Below, in pieces: positions 1 to 8,041 of a DNA stretch of 37,298 nt. Source of the DNA: Saprospiraceae bacterium (GTDB taxonomy: Bacteria; Bacteroidota; Bacteroidia; Chitinophagales; Saprospiraceae); contig JACMMM010000172.1 of the NCBI GenBank assembly GCA_014379065.1, positions 1 to 37,298 of the forward strand, read 5' to 3'. The notes beneath the pieces were generated by a model. That model did no database searches. It had not been told where the DNA came from and saw only the letters and a program-made list of their open reading frames with translations. The position numbers and the translations under genes were made by a program. The number at the start of each line of letters is the position of its first letter. Position 1 is the stretch's first letter.

Positions 1-252
1 AAAGGGATAGGCGCGGCTTCCGAAGGCAATACCGAGTTGCCATAATATTACAGGAAGGCCCAAAAGATAAGCTGCAAAACTAAAATCCAGCGGCAGCGCA
101 TGCCAGAACGCAAGCCAGATAGTGCCAGGGTTTTCTGCCGACCATTCACTGTGAAACCACAGCACGAACCACAAGCGGAACACCACAAAAAACAACAACC
201 AAAACGCCAGCAAGCGGAAGGGGAAAAGGAATGGTTTTGAACTTTTCAGCAT
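1..252 (-). CDS. N-terminus of a membrane protein resembling LTA synthase/sulfatase-family phosphoglycerol transferases (truncated by window edge)
   Basis: Minus-strand reading from ATG at 252 gives MLKSSKPFLFPFRLLAFWLLFFVVFRLWFVLWFHSEWSAENPGTIWLAFWHALPLDFSFAAYLLGLPVILWQLGIAFGSRAYPF, open to the edge; hydrophobic, with the AFWHxLxxDxSxAAYL pattern typical of these proteins. Confidence 0.55.
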   Translation of the reverse strand, partial: MLKSSKPFLFPFRLLAFWLLFFVVFRLWFVLWFHSEWSAENPGTIWLAFWHALPLDFSFAAYLLGLPVILWQLGIAFGSRAYPF

Positions 253-330
253 CGAAATAATGGGCTATGAAAGGGCAAAGTTAAGTTCATGTAAAGGATT
301 ATTGGGTGTGTTGAGCGTGTTGGGGAGATG

Positions 331-518
331 GGATTGTGAGGGAGTTGAAGATTTGTGGTGTTTTTGGGTCGCGCCCCCTACCTCTGAAGGGGAGTCTATT
401 CCGTCGAGTGCATAATGGTTTGATTTTCAACAAACTATGCACTCGACGGAATAGACTCCCCTTCAGGGGTAGGGGGCGCGACCCAAAAACACCACAAATT
501 TTCACTCCCTCACATTCC
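331..518. repeat. Long near-perfect inverted repeat, arms about 84 nt (331-414 and 436-518), 21-nt spacer
   Basis: tttgtggtgtttttgggtcgcgccccctacctctgaaggggagtctattccgtcgagtgcata is mirrored by tatgcactcgacggaatagactccccttcaggggtagggggcgcgacccaaaaacaccacaaa; a few mismatches and one indel at the outer ends. Confidence 0.95.
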
Positions 519-611
519 TCAACTGTCACCCTCAATCAGTTTAGAATCTCCAGAATGCCCATGGTTTCCCAAAAAATGCCTTTTTTTGCGCACTCGTTTT
601 CTCTGATACCC

Positions 612-2168
612 ATGCACCGAATACACCGAATACTCCTTTTCACGCTTTTTGTTTTTGCTGTCGAATCCCTTTTCGGCCAGTCTGCCGCCGTGCTCGACAC
701 GCTGGCGGATCGCTTTGCTTTGCTCGTACAACTTTCGCAATCAAGCAATTACGAACAAGCGCAAGTAGAGGTAGAATTTTTGCGCGACTTTTTGAATCGC
801 AATGACCTTCCTATCACTCCTCCGGCACTTAGCCTCATGTCGAAGGTCTACAAGGCCAACCAGGATGAGCGCAGCGCCAGCCAATTGCTGGCCGAAGCCG
901 AACTCGACGCGCGTCATGACCCAGATTTTACGACCAAAGCGGCCCTGCTCAAAACACTGGTACAAGAATGCCGAAAGTGGGAACGCCCCGACCAGGCCCT
1001 CATTTGCCAACAACTGCTTGCCGTCGCGCAAGATTCGCTCACTGTCCGCGAACGCCGGATGGATAAACTTGGGATGCAACGGCAATTCGATTCCCTCGCC
1101 ACGTTGCGCCAGCGCGAAATGGCCGAGCGGGGCAAGTTTTTTAGCATAGAAAAAGAAAAGGCTTGGCTTTATGCCGTGTTGGGCGGACTTTTTTTGCTCA
1201 CCTTGATGGTATGGGCCTCTCGAAGCGATAGCCGATGGCGCAAGAGAATGCAAAAGAAAGAGCAAGAATGGGACATCATGCGGGCCAATCTCCAGCACGA
1301 TGCCGATGCGAACCTGATTTCGGCAGCCGTGGAGGCCGCCCAGAGCGCACAAGCCAGCACCCATACTTCGCTTGATCAATACACCGTGTACCATGGGCCA
1401 AAACCGGAACAAATCTGTCTGCTCATTGAGCCGAACCGCCAAGTAGTGCTCTACTTGAAGTCTTTGTTGTCTGACCGTTTTCAAATTGAAACCGCCAATT
1501 CGCCCACCGAGGCACTGCAAATGGCCTCCGAGATGTTGCCCGACCTGATTGTGTGCGACGTGCTCATCAACGGCAACGCGGGCATCGAAATAGCTCGGCA
1601 GATCAAACTCAGCGAACGAACCAACCACATCCCCGTAGTACTGCTCACCGATAAATTTGGCAATGAAGGCAAACTCGACGCACTCCGCGCCGGGGCAGAT
1701 GCCTGGTTCACCCGGCCCGTTATTGACGACGAGTTTGACGCCTCCGTCCAGCGGCTTTTAGATGCCCGTAAGGCAAAGCACGAGCAGTTCAGCCGCTTCC
1801 TCCAACTGTATTTTTCCGAAAACCGGGTGCAGTTGAACGATCCGTTCCTGCTCCAAACCGTGCAGATGATCGAGCACAACCTCGCCAACCCCGATTTCAT
1901 GGCCGACGACATCGCCCGCAAATTGCAACTCACTAAGACGCACTATGTCAAGAAGTTAAAGGTGCTCACTGGCAAAGAACCCGTGCAACTCATCCGAGAA
2001 ATGCGCCTCGAAAAAGCCAAGGTTCTGCTCGAAAAACGCGCCGGAACGCCGCAGGCGATTTCTGAATTAGTGGGCTTCAGCAGTCCGGGGTCATTTGGGC
2101 TGGCGTTTAAGGAGTATTTTGGGGAGAATACGCTGTTGTTGTATAGTTTGCCGCCGAGTAGGTTGTGA
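612..2168 (+). CDS. Membrane-anchored regulator: signal/TM, periplasmic helical region, TM, receiver (REC) domain, AraC-type HTH
   Basis: ORF 336..2168; the part before about 555 is inverted-repeat sequence, so start set at ATG 612 (MHRIHRILLFTLFVFAVESLFGQ). TM AWLYAVLGGLFLLTLMVWA; REC-like QICLLIEPNRQVV...DLIVCDVLING...VVLLTDK...WFTRPV; AraC HTH DDIARKLQLTKTHYVKKLKVLTGKEPVQLIREMRLEKAKVLLEK...ISELVGFSSPGSFGLAFKEYFG. Confidence 0.8.
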   Translation: MHRIHRILLFTLFVFAVESLFGQSAAVLDTLADRFALLVQLSQSSNYEQAQVEVEFLRDFLNRNDLPITPPALSLMSKVYKANQDERSASQLLAEAELDARHDPDFTTKAALLKTLVQECRKWERPDQALICQQLLAVAQDSLTVRERRMDKLGMQRQFDSLATLRQREMAERGKFFSIEKEKAWLYAVLGGLFLLTLMVWASRSDSRWRKRMQKKEQEWDIMRANLQHDADANLISAAVEAAQSAQASTHTSLDQYTVYHGPKPEQICLLIEPNRQVVLYLKSLLSDRFQIETANSPTEALQMASEMLPDLIVCDVLINGNAGIEIARQIKLSERTNHIPVVLLTDKFGNEGKLDALRAGADAWFTRPVIDDEFDASVQRLLDARKAKHEQFSRFLQLYFSENRVQLNDPFLLQTVQMIEHNLANPDFMADDIARKLQLTKTHYVKKLKVLTGKEPVQLIREMRLEKAKVLLEKRAGTPQAISELVGFSSPGSFGLAFKEYFGENTLLLYSLPPSRL

Positions 2169-2216
2169 AGTGTACGGCTATTGACCTGAATCTTTTCACA
2201 TCTAAACATAAAAACA

Positions 2217-2585
2217 ATGAGTTCTAAAACTAAACAAATCATCCTCTGGATACTCACAGGCATCATCGGCTTGTTTTTCGCTTTCAGTGCTTACGGCAAA
2301 TTATTCCCTGCGGAAGAGCATATGGAAATGGTCAAAGCGCTCGGTTTGGATGCCAGAACCATGCAAATAATAGGCATCGTTGAATTGCTCGCTCTTATCT
2401 TGTTTATTATTCCGAGAACCGGCGTTTTGGGCACCTTACTGCTTGCTGCCTATATGGGAGGCGCTATTGCCACGCATTTGGAGCATGCAATGCCCATTAT
2501 GATACCCTGTATTGTTCAGGCCGTCATCTGGATCGTTGCCGCTTTTAGGTTTCCTGAATTGACCAGTCGAATTATGGCGCGGTAA
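2217..2585 (+). CDS. DoxX-like small integral membrane protein
   Basis: 122 aa, four hydrophobic segments, FAFSAYGKLFP motif near the N-terminus typical of DoxX-like proteins. Confidence 0.7.
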   Translation: MSSKTKQIILWILTGIIGLFFAFSAYGKLFPAEEHMEMVKALGLDARTMQIIGIVELLALILFIIPRTGVLGTLLLAAYMGGAIATHLEHAMPIMIPCIVQAVIWIVAAFRFPELTSRIMAR

Positions 2586-2612
2586 AATGCCATAACAGTC
2601 AAAAACAAAAAA

Positions 2613-3095
2613 ATGGCCCAACACCTTCCCGAAATCCTCCTGTGGCTCTTCATTCTCAATCTCGGCACCGCCTTTGGTGCCGGGCTGTATGAAACGAGGA
2701 TCATCCTCCCGCAGTGGTTCATCAAATCTCCTGAATTTGGTTATCGGGTGAATAGCGAGGCCATGAACCAAACCGACACCGGGCGGAAATTCTGGGGATT
2801 TGTAACCACCATGCCGCTAACCTTGCTCACGCTGGCCAATTTGGTGGTGGCTTGGCAGTCAAACGAACCCAGGCACGATTGGTGGCTGGCGGCTGCGCTG
2901 ATTACCTTGGTAGAAAGGATCGGAACCTTTTCTTTTTTCATCCCGACCGCCATCAAGTTGATGCGTGCCGAAACGCTTCCCGCTGCAAAAGTTGGCAGCA
3001 TGGCATCCTGGTGGATTCGGATGAATTTTGTCCGCAATGCGCTCACCTTGATAGGGTGGCTGGCCGCGCTGAAGGCGCTTTCTATAGCTTCTTGA
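2613..3095 (+). CDS. DUF1772-like integral membrane protein
   Basis: 160 aa, multiple TM segments, GxGLYETRIILPQW near the N-terminus; directly downstream of the DoxX-like gene. Confidence 0.5.
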   Translation: MAQHLPEILLWLFILNLGTAFGAGLYETRIILPQWFIKSPEFGYRVNSEAMNQTDTGRKFWGFVTTMPLTLLTLANLVVAWQSNEPRHDWWLAAALITLVERIGTFSFFIPTAIKLMRAETLPAAKVGSMASWWIRMNFVRNALTLIGWLAALKALSIAS

Positions 3096-3170
3096 GGTGG
3101 TGCCGGGCCGCTGGCGCAAAGGCTTCAGCCTTGTGCCGCTTATTCCCGTCGGCTGTGCCGACAAAGCCAG

Positions 3171-3254
3171 ACTATTGGACACTTTTGATTAGCCGCAGAC
3201 CTATAAGGTTTCTAAAAACCTTATAGGTCTCAATTTTAGAAAATGTCCAGTAGT
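3171..3254. repeat. Nested inverted repeat; perfect inner stem gacctataaggttt/aaaccttataggtc (3198-3211 / 3216-3229)
   Basis: Inner 14-bp perfect stem with 4-nt loop; imperfect outer arms actattggacactttt (3171-3186) / aaaatgtccagtagt (3240-3254). Confidence 0.9.
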
Positions 3255-3277
3255 ATGCGACAAATCAATCAAACGCC

Positions 3278-4108
3278 ATGAAAAAAGAACTCCTAATATC
3301 TTTGATGCTTCTCCCCCTCCTCTCAAGCGCCCAACAAACTCGCGCTGAGACCAAACCATTCGTGCTTGGCAGTATCGTCACCCTGTATTCGGCAGAACTC
3401 TCCGAGCAAAGAACGCTCAATATCTACCTCCCAGCGGGCTATTCCCCAGATTCTGCGGCGACTTATCCCGTGATCTACTTGCTGGATGGCTCAGTGGATG
3501 AAGATTTTATCCACGTTGTCGGCTTGGTGCAATACGCGAATTTCCCATGGGTCAACACCATGCCAAAGTCCATTGTAGTCGGCATTGCCAACGTGGATCG
3601 AAGGCGGGATTTTACCTTTCCCACCAGCATTGATGCTGATAAAAAGGATTTTCCAACCACGGGTGGGTCTGAAAAATTCATCGCTTTTCTGGAAAAAGAA
3701 TTGCAACCGTTTATCAATCGAACCTACAAAACGAATGCCTCCAGAACCCTCATCGGGCAATCCCTGGGCGGGCTATTGGCTACAGAAATCCTCTATAAAA
3801 AACCGCAACTCTTTAATCAATACATCATTGTAAGCCCCAGTCTTTGGTGGGACAAAGAATCTTTGTTGGCTTTAAAACCGGGACTTTCAGTCCCAGGGTT
3901 TCAGCAAAAAACGAAGGTTTATATTGCTGTGGGAAAAGAAGGCGCGGTGATGGAAAACGATGCCAAAAATCTATACCGCAAACTAAAAGCCATTAAAAGC
4001 AAGGAGATTCAAGTGAGTTTTGAGTTTTTTTCCAAAGAGGACCATGCTTCCATCATGCATCAGGCGGTTTACAATGCGTTTATTAAATTGAATAAGGCTT
4101 GGCGGTAG
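3278..4108 (+). CDS. Secreted alpha/beta-hydrolase esterase (esterase D / IroE-Fes-like)
   Basis: Signal peptide MKKELLISLMLLPLLSSAQ; NIYLPAGYSPDSAATYPVIYLLDG; nucleophile elbow LIGQSLGGLLATEIL; SPSLWWD; terminal His region EDHASIMHQAVYNAF. Confidence 0.85.
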   Translation: MKKELLISLMLLPLLSSAQQTRAETKPFVLGSIVTLYSAELSEQRTLNIYLPAGYSPDSAATYPVIYLLDGSVDEDFIHVVGLVQYANFPWVNTMPKSIVVGIANVDRRRDFTFPTSIDADKKDFPTTGGSEKFIAFLEKELQPFINRTYKTNASRTLIGQSLGGLLATEILYKKPQLFNQYIIVSPSLWWDKESLLALKPGLSVPGFQQKTKVYIAVGKEGAVMENDAKNLYRKLKAIKSKEIQVSFEFFSKEDHASIMHQAVYNAFIKLNKAWR

Positions 4109-4134
4109 TATAATGATTCTTTGTACTTTGCCTC

Positions 4135-4770
4135 ATGGCCTTATATCTCTATTACATTTTACTAGTCACTTATGGCATTGCGCTGGTAGTTTCCCTGTTT
4201 TATTACCTCAGTAGGCGAGCCCCCGGTGGTGATGCATCCGTAGGCTGGGCTTTGGGGATATTTTATACAGCAGGGTTAGCAGGAATCATAATAATTGCCT
4301 TGCTATTGCGCAATTATCCTTCCATCGGACTTATTGTATTGGGTTTTCCGCTGGTGTTTTTGGCGATTCCAAAAATCCGGCGTACTTGGACCGAGTTGTA
4401 CACACGTATTCCGGTTTCTGCCGCCACTCCGCCACTTACCCTTTTTCTCGAAAACAACACCAAGTCTGCCTTGCATATTAAACTGGAATGCTGGTTTAGC
4501 ACTTCCAATAGCAACAGTGCAAGCCTGTACACCACAATCGATTATTTTTTGGAACCTCAAGAACACAAAAATTACCTCCTGACCGCCCACCAAACACGAT
4601 TGTTGGCGCACAAGTCCAAGTACGTAAGCGTCGTGATATACGAAAGAATAAAGGAGGAATATGAGGGCCATACCTACATAAAGGAAATCCAGCCTTGTAT
4701 GCAGTTTTATGAGGAAAAGATTGAGGCTTTTCGCTCAGAGAAATATACGGTGGTTGTCAATCCAAAATGA
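4135..4770 (+). CDS. Hypothetical membrane protein
   Basis: 211 aa ORF; at least three N-terminal TM segments followed by a soluble region; no recognised family. Confidence 0.65.
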   Translation: MALYLYYILLVTYGIALVVSLFYYLSRRAPGGDASVGWALGIFYTAGLAGIIIIALLLRNYPSIGLIVLGFPLVFLAIPKIRRTWTELYTRIPVSAATPPLTLFLENNTKSALHIKLECWFSTSNSNSASLYTTIDYFLEPQEHKNYLLTAHQTRLLAHKSKYVSVVIYERIKEEYEGHTYIKEIQPCMQFYEEKIEAFRSEKYTVVVNPK

Positions 4771-4777
4771 GACACCC

Positions 4778-5371
4778 TTAATCAGTTTTCAGCCATCCTG
4801 TTATGCTCAACCGAGGCTGATTCGTAACCAGCACCTCGTGCTCCAATTCACTGCTTTTGAAAAACACACAGGTGCCATTTATCGGGGCAATGGTTTGCAT
4901 GCTGTCTTCATGGTAAATGCACAGTTCCCCGCCGTCTTTTTGATGCCAATCAGCATTCAAATACATTATCATTGAAAATGCGCGGCTTTTGTTGCTGCGA
5001 AACTGATCGAGGTGTTTTTTGTAAAAACTGCCCGTTTCGTATAGCGCATAGTGAAACTCATAGCCTGTAATACCTGTATAGCAAGTGCTGTTTAGGTGGC
5101 GGACAAAATGGTCCATCAGCTTGAAGAAATTATTTTCAAGCAAGTTCTCGTGCTTAGGGTCGAGCCAATAAATCTTGTCGCTTCGGATAAGCTTATCATG
5201 CGTAAGTCCGGCATCGTTCCCAATCCCAGCAGCTTGGAGTTTATCGCCGGAATACAGGCTGAGCAAATTTTCTTTTAGGCTTGCTGCTAAAGGCAGTTCG
5301 AGAAAGTTTTGGGCAATCCCCACTTTATCCGCTACATAACTGTCAATCAGGCAATTGAAGATGGTTTCCAA
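4778..5371 (-). CDS. 2-oxoglutarate/Fe(II) dioxygenase, prolyl 4-hydroxylase/SM-20-like
   Basis: HxD...H...R facial triad visible: FYKKHLDQFRSNKSRAFSMIMYLNADWHQKDGGELCIY...SSELEHEVLVTNQPRLSITGWLKTD. Confidence 0.85.
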   Translation of the reverse strand: METIFNCLIDSYVADKVGIAQNFLELPLAASLKENLLSLYSGDKLQAAGIGNDAGLTHDKLIRSDKIYWLDPKHENLLENNFFKLMDHFVRHLNSTCYTGITGYEFHYALYETGSFYKKHLDQFRSNKSRAFSMIMYLNADWHQKDGGELCIYHEDSMQTIAPINGTCVFFKSSELEHEVLVTNQPRLSITGWLKTD

Positions 5372-5534
5372 CAGGAATCAAAGTAGAACATCATGGCATA
5401 AAACCAAGAATGCATCAAGATAGGGGATTTTTCCTGTCGCATGCTTGCATACCTCTCAATAGTATGGCGTACCCGTAGAAATACCTGTTTTTATCAAAAA
5501 AATTGGCAAATTCCCACACGGCAATTTTTGCATC

Positions 5535-5542
5535 TATATTTG
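5535..5542 (+). promoter_or_regulatory. Candidate Bacteroidota -7 box (TATATTTG)
   Basis: Matches the TAnnTTTG -7 consensus 29 nt upstream of the 5571 start; no convincing -33 TTTG at standard spacing. Confidence 0.35.
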
Positions 5543-5570
5543 TCCGCTTTTTTCATCAAATCTATTAAAA

Positions 5571-7994
5571 ATGATTACAATTATACGCAATAGACAACAA
5601 TATTTCGTTACGGCAACAGACATATTCTGCTACCTCCTTTTGATCTTGATGATTTCTTGCAACGGAGGGGCTCCTAAAATCTCTGAGCCTGCACCCGACC
5701 CTTGCAACCCCGCGCTGCCCGAATCCGCCCCCGGCTATCCTGATCCATACGCAAACCTGCCCAAGGGCGATTGGTCATTTATTGGCCCTTACGATTGGGG
5801 GTCGAGGGTCATTTGCCTCGCCATTTCGCCCGATAACCCTTACCACTTGTATGCCGGTTCAGCCAGTGGTGGGCTTTGGGTCAACAAAGACACCCGTACA
5901 CAAGGGTGGCAGTGGGTGAACACCGATACTTTTAAAGTGCTGGGTGTGGCTGCAATTGCCATACAGCCAAACAACCCAAAGGTGATTTACATCGGAACGG
6001 GTGAAGTTTATAATTACAACAATACAGATGGCGGTTTTGATCAGCACAAAAACCGAGGCTCTTATGGCATTGGTATCCTCTATAGCAGCGACCAAGGCAA
6101 ATCCTGGAAAAAGGCTGTAGGCTTGCCAAACATAAAAACGCTGGGCGTTCAGGATATTGAAATGGCGCCAAACGGAACAGGGATGCGTATCTGGGCTGCC
6201 ACAACCGAAGGCGTTTACAAATCGGACGATGGTGTAAACTTCAGCAAGTCTTTGAATCAGGTGATGGTGACCGATATAAGTGTACACCCTACCGATCCAA
6301 ACCAAGTGGTTGCAGCAGTTGGCAATCTCAACACCCCCAATGCTGGCATCTACACTTCAAAGGATGGCGGCAATACCTGGAAATGTGTTGTAACAAGAGC
6401 CCCCAGCGAATTTATGGGCAAAACAGAATTTGCCCGCGCCCCTTCCGACCCGAATACAATCTTTGCGGTGATGGGCACCTGGAACCCGCTTTACTTTGCC
6501 AACAACCAGGTAAGCAGCGATTCCATATTACCCGTTGTGCACGGCGATTGTGTTTGGCCCAATACTTATCCTAAGACCTCCAAAAACTGGGTGTATGGCT
6601 CTACAGATGGCGGCAATGCTTGGTCGCTCATCCAGGATGCTACCGCATTTTCTAGCGGACAAGGCCATTATTCCATGTGTGTTACGGTTGACCCGTCGAA
6701 CAAGCAGAAACTGCTGTTGGGCGGCATCGCCCCCATCTATCAGTCAACGGACGGCGGCAAAACGATAAGCGGCTTAAACAACATAAAAGGGTCTAGCGGC
6801 CTGAATAGTAGATGCTTGCCAGAGGCAATGGGCAGCTTCGACGTACACCAGATTTTGTTTGAGCCAAAGGTGGCAGGCTTGATTTATGTGTGCAGCGACC
6901 AGGGGGTTTATATGAGCGAAGACGGTTTGAAAACGATCCACCGCATCAATAGGAATCTTGCCATTATGCAATTTTACCCCCATGTGGCAAGTTCCCAAAA
7001 TGACCTGAATATATTGTTTGGCTGTGCCCAGGACTATGGCCCCGGTTGCGTTTCTTATATGGGCATCAATCAAAAAATCGGGAGAGGCCAGTGGCAAATG
7101 ATTTATGGCTTTGGCCACGAAGCCGGCACTTGTGCTTACGATGATAAAAACGACGTGGCCTATATGACGGTCCACATGGGGTCTATGATTGCCCGATGTC
7201 ATCTTAAAAGCACGGTGAAGATTGACAACCCTGACACATCGGCCAACTATGCAAACGGCGCCTTTAATTTTATCCCGGATTTCAGTCCATTCGGCAAGGA
7301 TACTTTGTGTTCCAAACATACTTCATGGAACGCGCCTATTGCTTTTTCGCCCAAAAACCCCGACTTGCTTTACGCAGCCAAGGACATAATTTACACCTCG
7401 CGAAAACAAGCAGGCGAGCCGGCGGCTGGCAAACACTGGGTAACGCCCGACTCAAAAGGCACGGGCCTGGATGGCAATCCGATCCTAAAAATGTTGGTCA
7501 GCCCGGAGGACGAAATGGAATTGTTCGTAGCAACAGCGCCGCGTTATAAGGATATGCACTTGTTTCACAGCAAGGATGGAGGGGCGACTTGGGTTAATAT
7601 AACAGGCCCGAACTTGCCCAAAAACCGCAACCCGTCTTCCATTACACAACACCCAACAGATAAAAACACCTTGTACCTCACAGTTGAAGGATATGGCCCG
7701 GGCCGGGTTTGGAAAGGGACTGTTTCGGGAGGTAATTGGGTTTGGACCTCGATTGAAAAAGGTTTGCCGGACACATTTACCAGAGCTTTTGCGGTAGATG
7801 CTTCCAACCCAAACCACCTGTTTGTAGCAACGGATTATGGCGTCTTCAAATCTGAGGACGGAGGCTCGACCTGGTCTCAGTTCAGCAGCGGCTTACCATT
7901 TGCCATTGAGGGCGTTCAGTTGATTGTTTACGGCAAACAGCGGAAACTTCGCCTGGTGAGCCATGGAAACGGGGTCTGGGAGCGCTCCATTTAG
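5571..7994 (+). CDS. BNR/Asp-box repeat (VPS10/sortilin-like beta-propeller) lipoprotein
   Basis: N-terminal hydrophobic stretch with Cys (YLLLILMISCNGG), lipobox-like; repeated Asp-box motifs SSDQGKSW, SKDGGNTW, STDGGNAW, SKDGGATW, SEDGGSTW. Confidence 0.85.
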   Translation: MITIIRNRQQYFVTATDIFCYLLLILMISCNGGAPKISEPAPDPCNPALPESAPGYPDPYANLPKGDWSFIGPYDWGSRVICLAISPDNPYHLYAGSASGGLWVNKDTRTQGWQWVNTDTFKVLGVAAIAIQPNNPKVIYIGTGEVYNYNNTDGGFDQHKNRGSYGIGILYSSDQGKSWKKAVGLPNIKTLGVQDIEMAPNGTGMRIWAATTEGVYKSDDGVNFSKSLNQVMVTDISVHPTDPNQVVAAVGNLNTPNAGIYTSKDGGNTWKCVVTRAPSEFMGKTEFARAPSDPNTIFAVMGTWNPLYFANNQVSSDSILPVVHGDCVWPNTYPKTSKNWVYGSTDGGNAWSLIQDATAFSSGQGHYSMCVTVDPSNKQKLLLGGIAPIYQSTDGGKTISGLNNIKGSSGLNSRCLPEAMGSFDVHQILFEPKVAGLIYVCSDQGVYMSEDGLKTIHRINRNLAIMQFYPHVASSQNDLNILFGCAQDYGPGCVSYMGINQKIGRGQWQMIYGFGHEAGTCAYDDKNDVAYMTVHMGSMIARCHLKSTVKIDNPDTSANYANGAFNFIPDFSPFGKDTLCSKHTSWNAPIAFSPKNPDLLYAAKDIIYTSRKQAGEPAAGKHWVTPDSKGTGLDGNPILKMLVSPEDEMELFVATAPRYKDMHLFHSKDGGATWVNITGPNLPKNRNPSSITQHPTDKNTLYLTVEGYGPGRVWKGTVSGGNWVWTSIEKGLPDTFTRAFAVDASNPNHLFVATDYGVFKSEDGGSTWSQFSSGLPFAIEGVQLIVYGKQRKLRLVSHGNGVWERSI

Positions 7995-8041
7995 AACATT
8001 GTTTCACCTTCTATATATAAAAATCACAAACAAAACGGACC

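Noticed and set aside
299-535. 78-aa minus-strand ORF with sequence similar to the start of the 610-aa plus ORF
   Set aside because: Both derive from the inverted repeat at 331-518; the similarity reflects palindromy, not a gene.
2217-2585. DoxX-like gene as a member of the MNIO/bufferin-like cluster
   Set aside because: Bufferin-type operons can include DoxX genes, but this one is over 3 kb upstream and separated by several genes including an opposite-strand dioxygenase.
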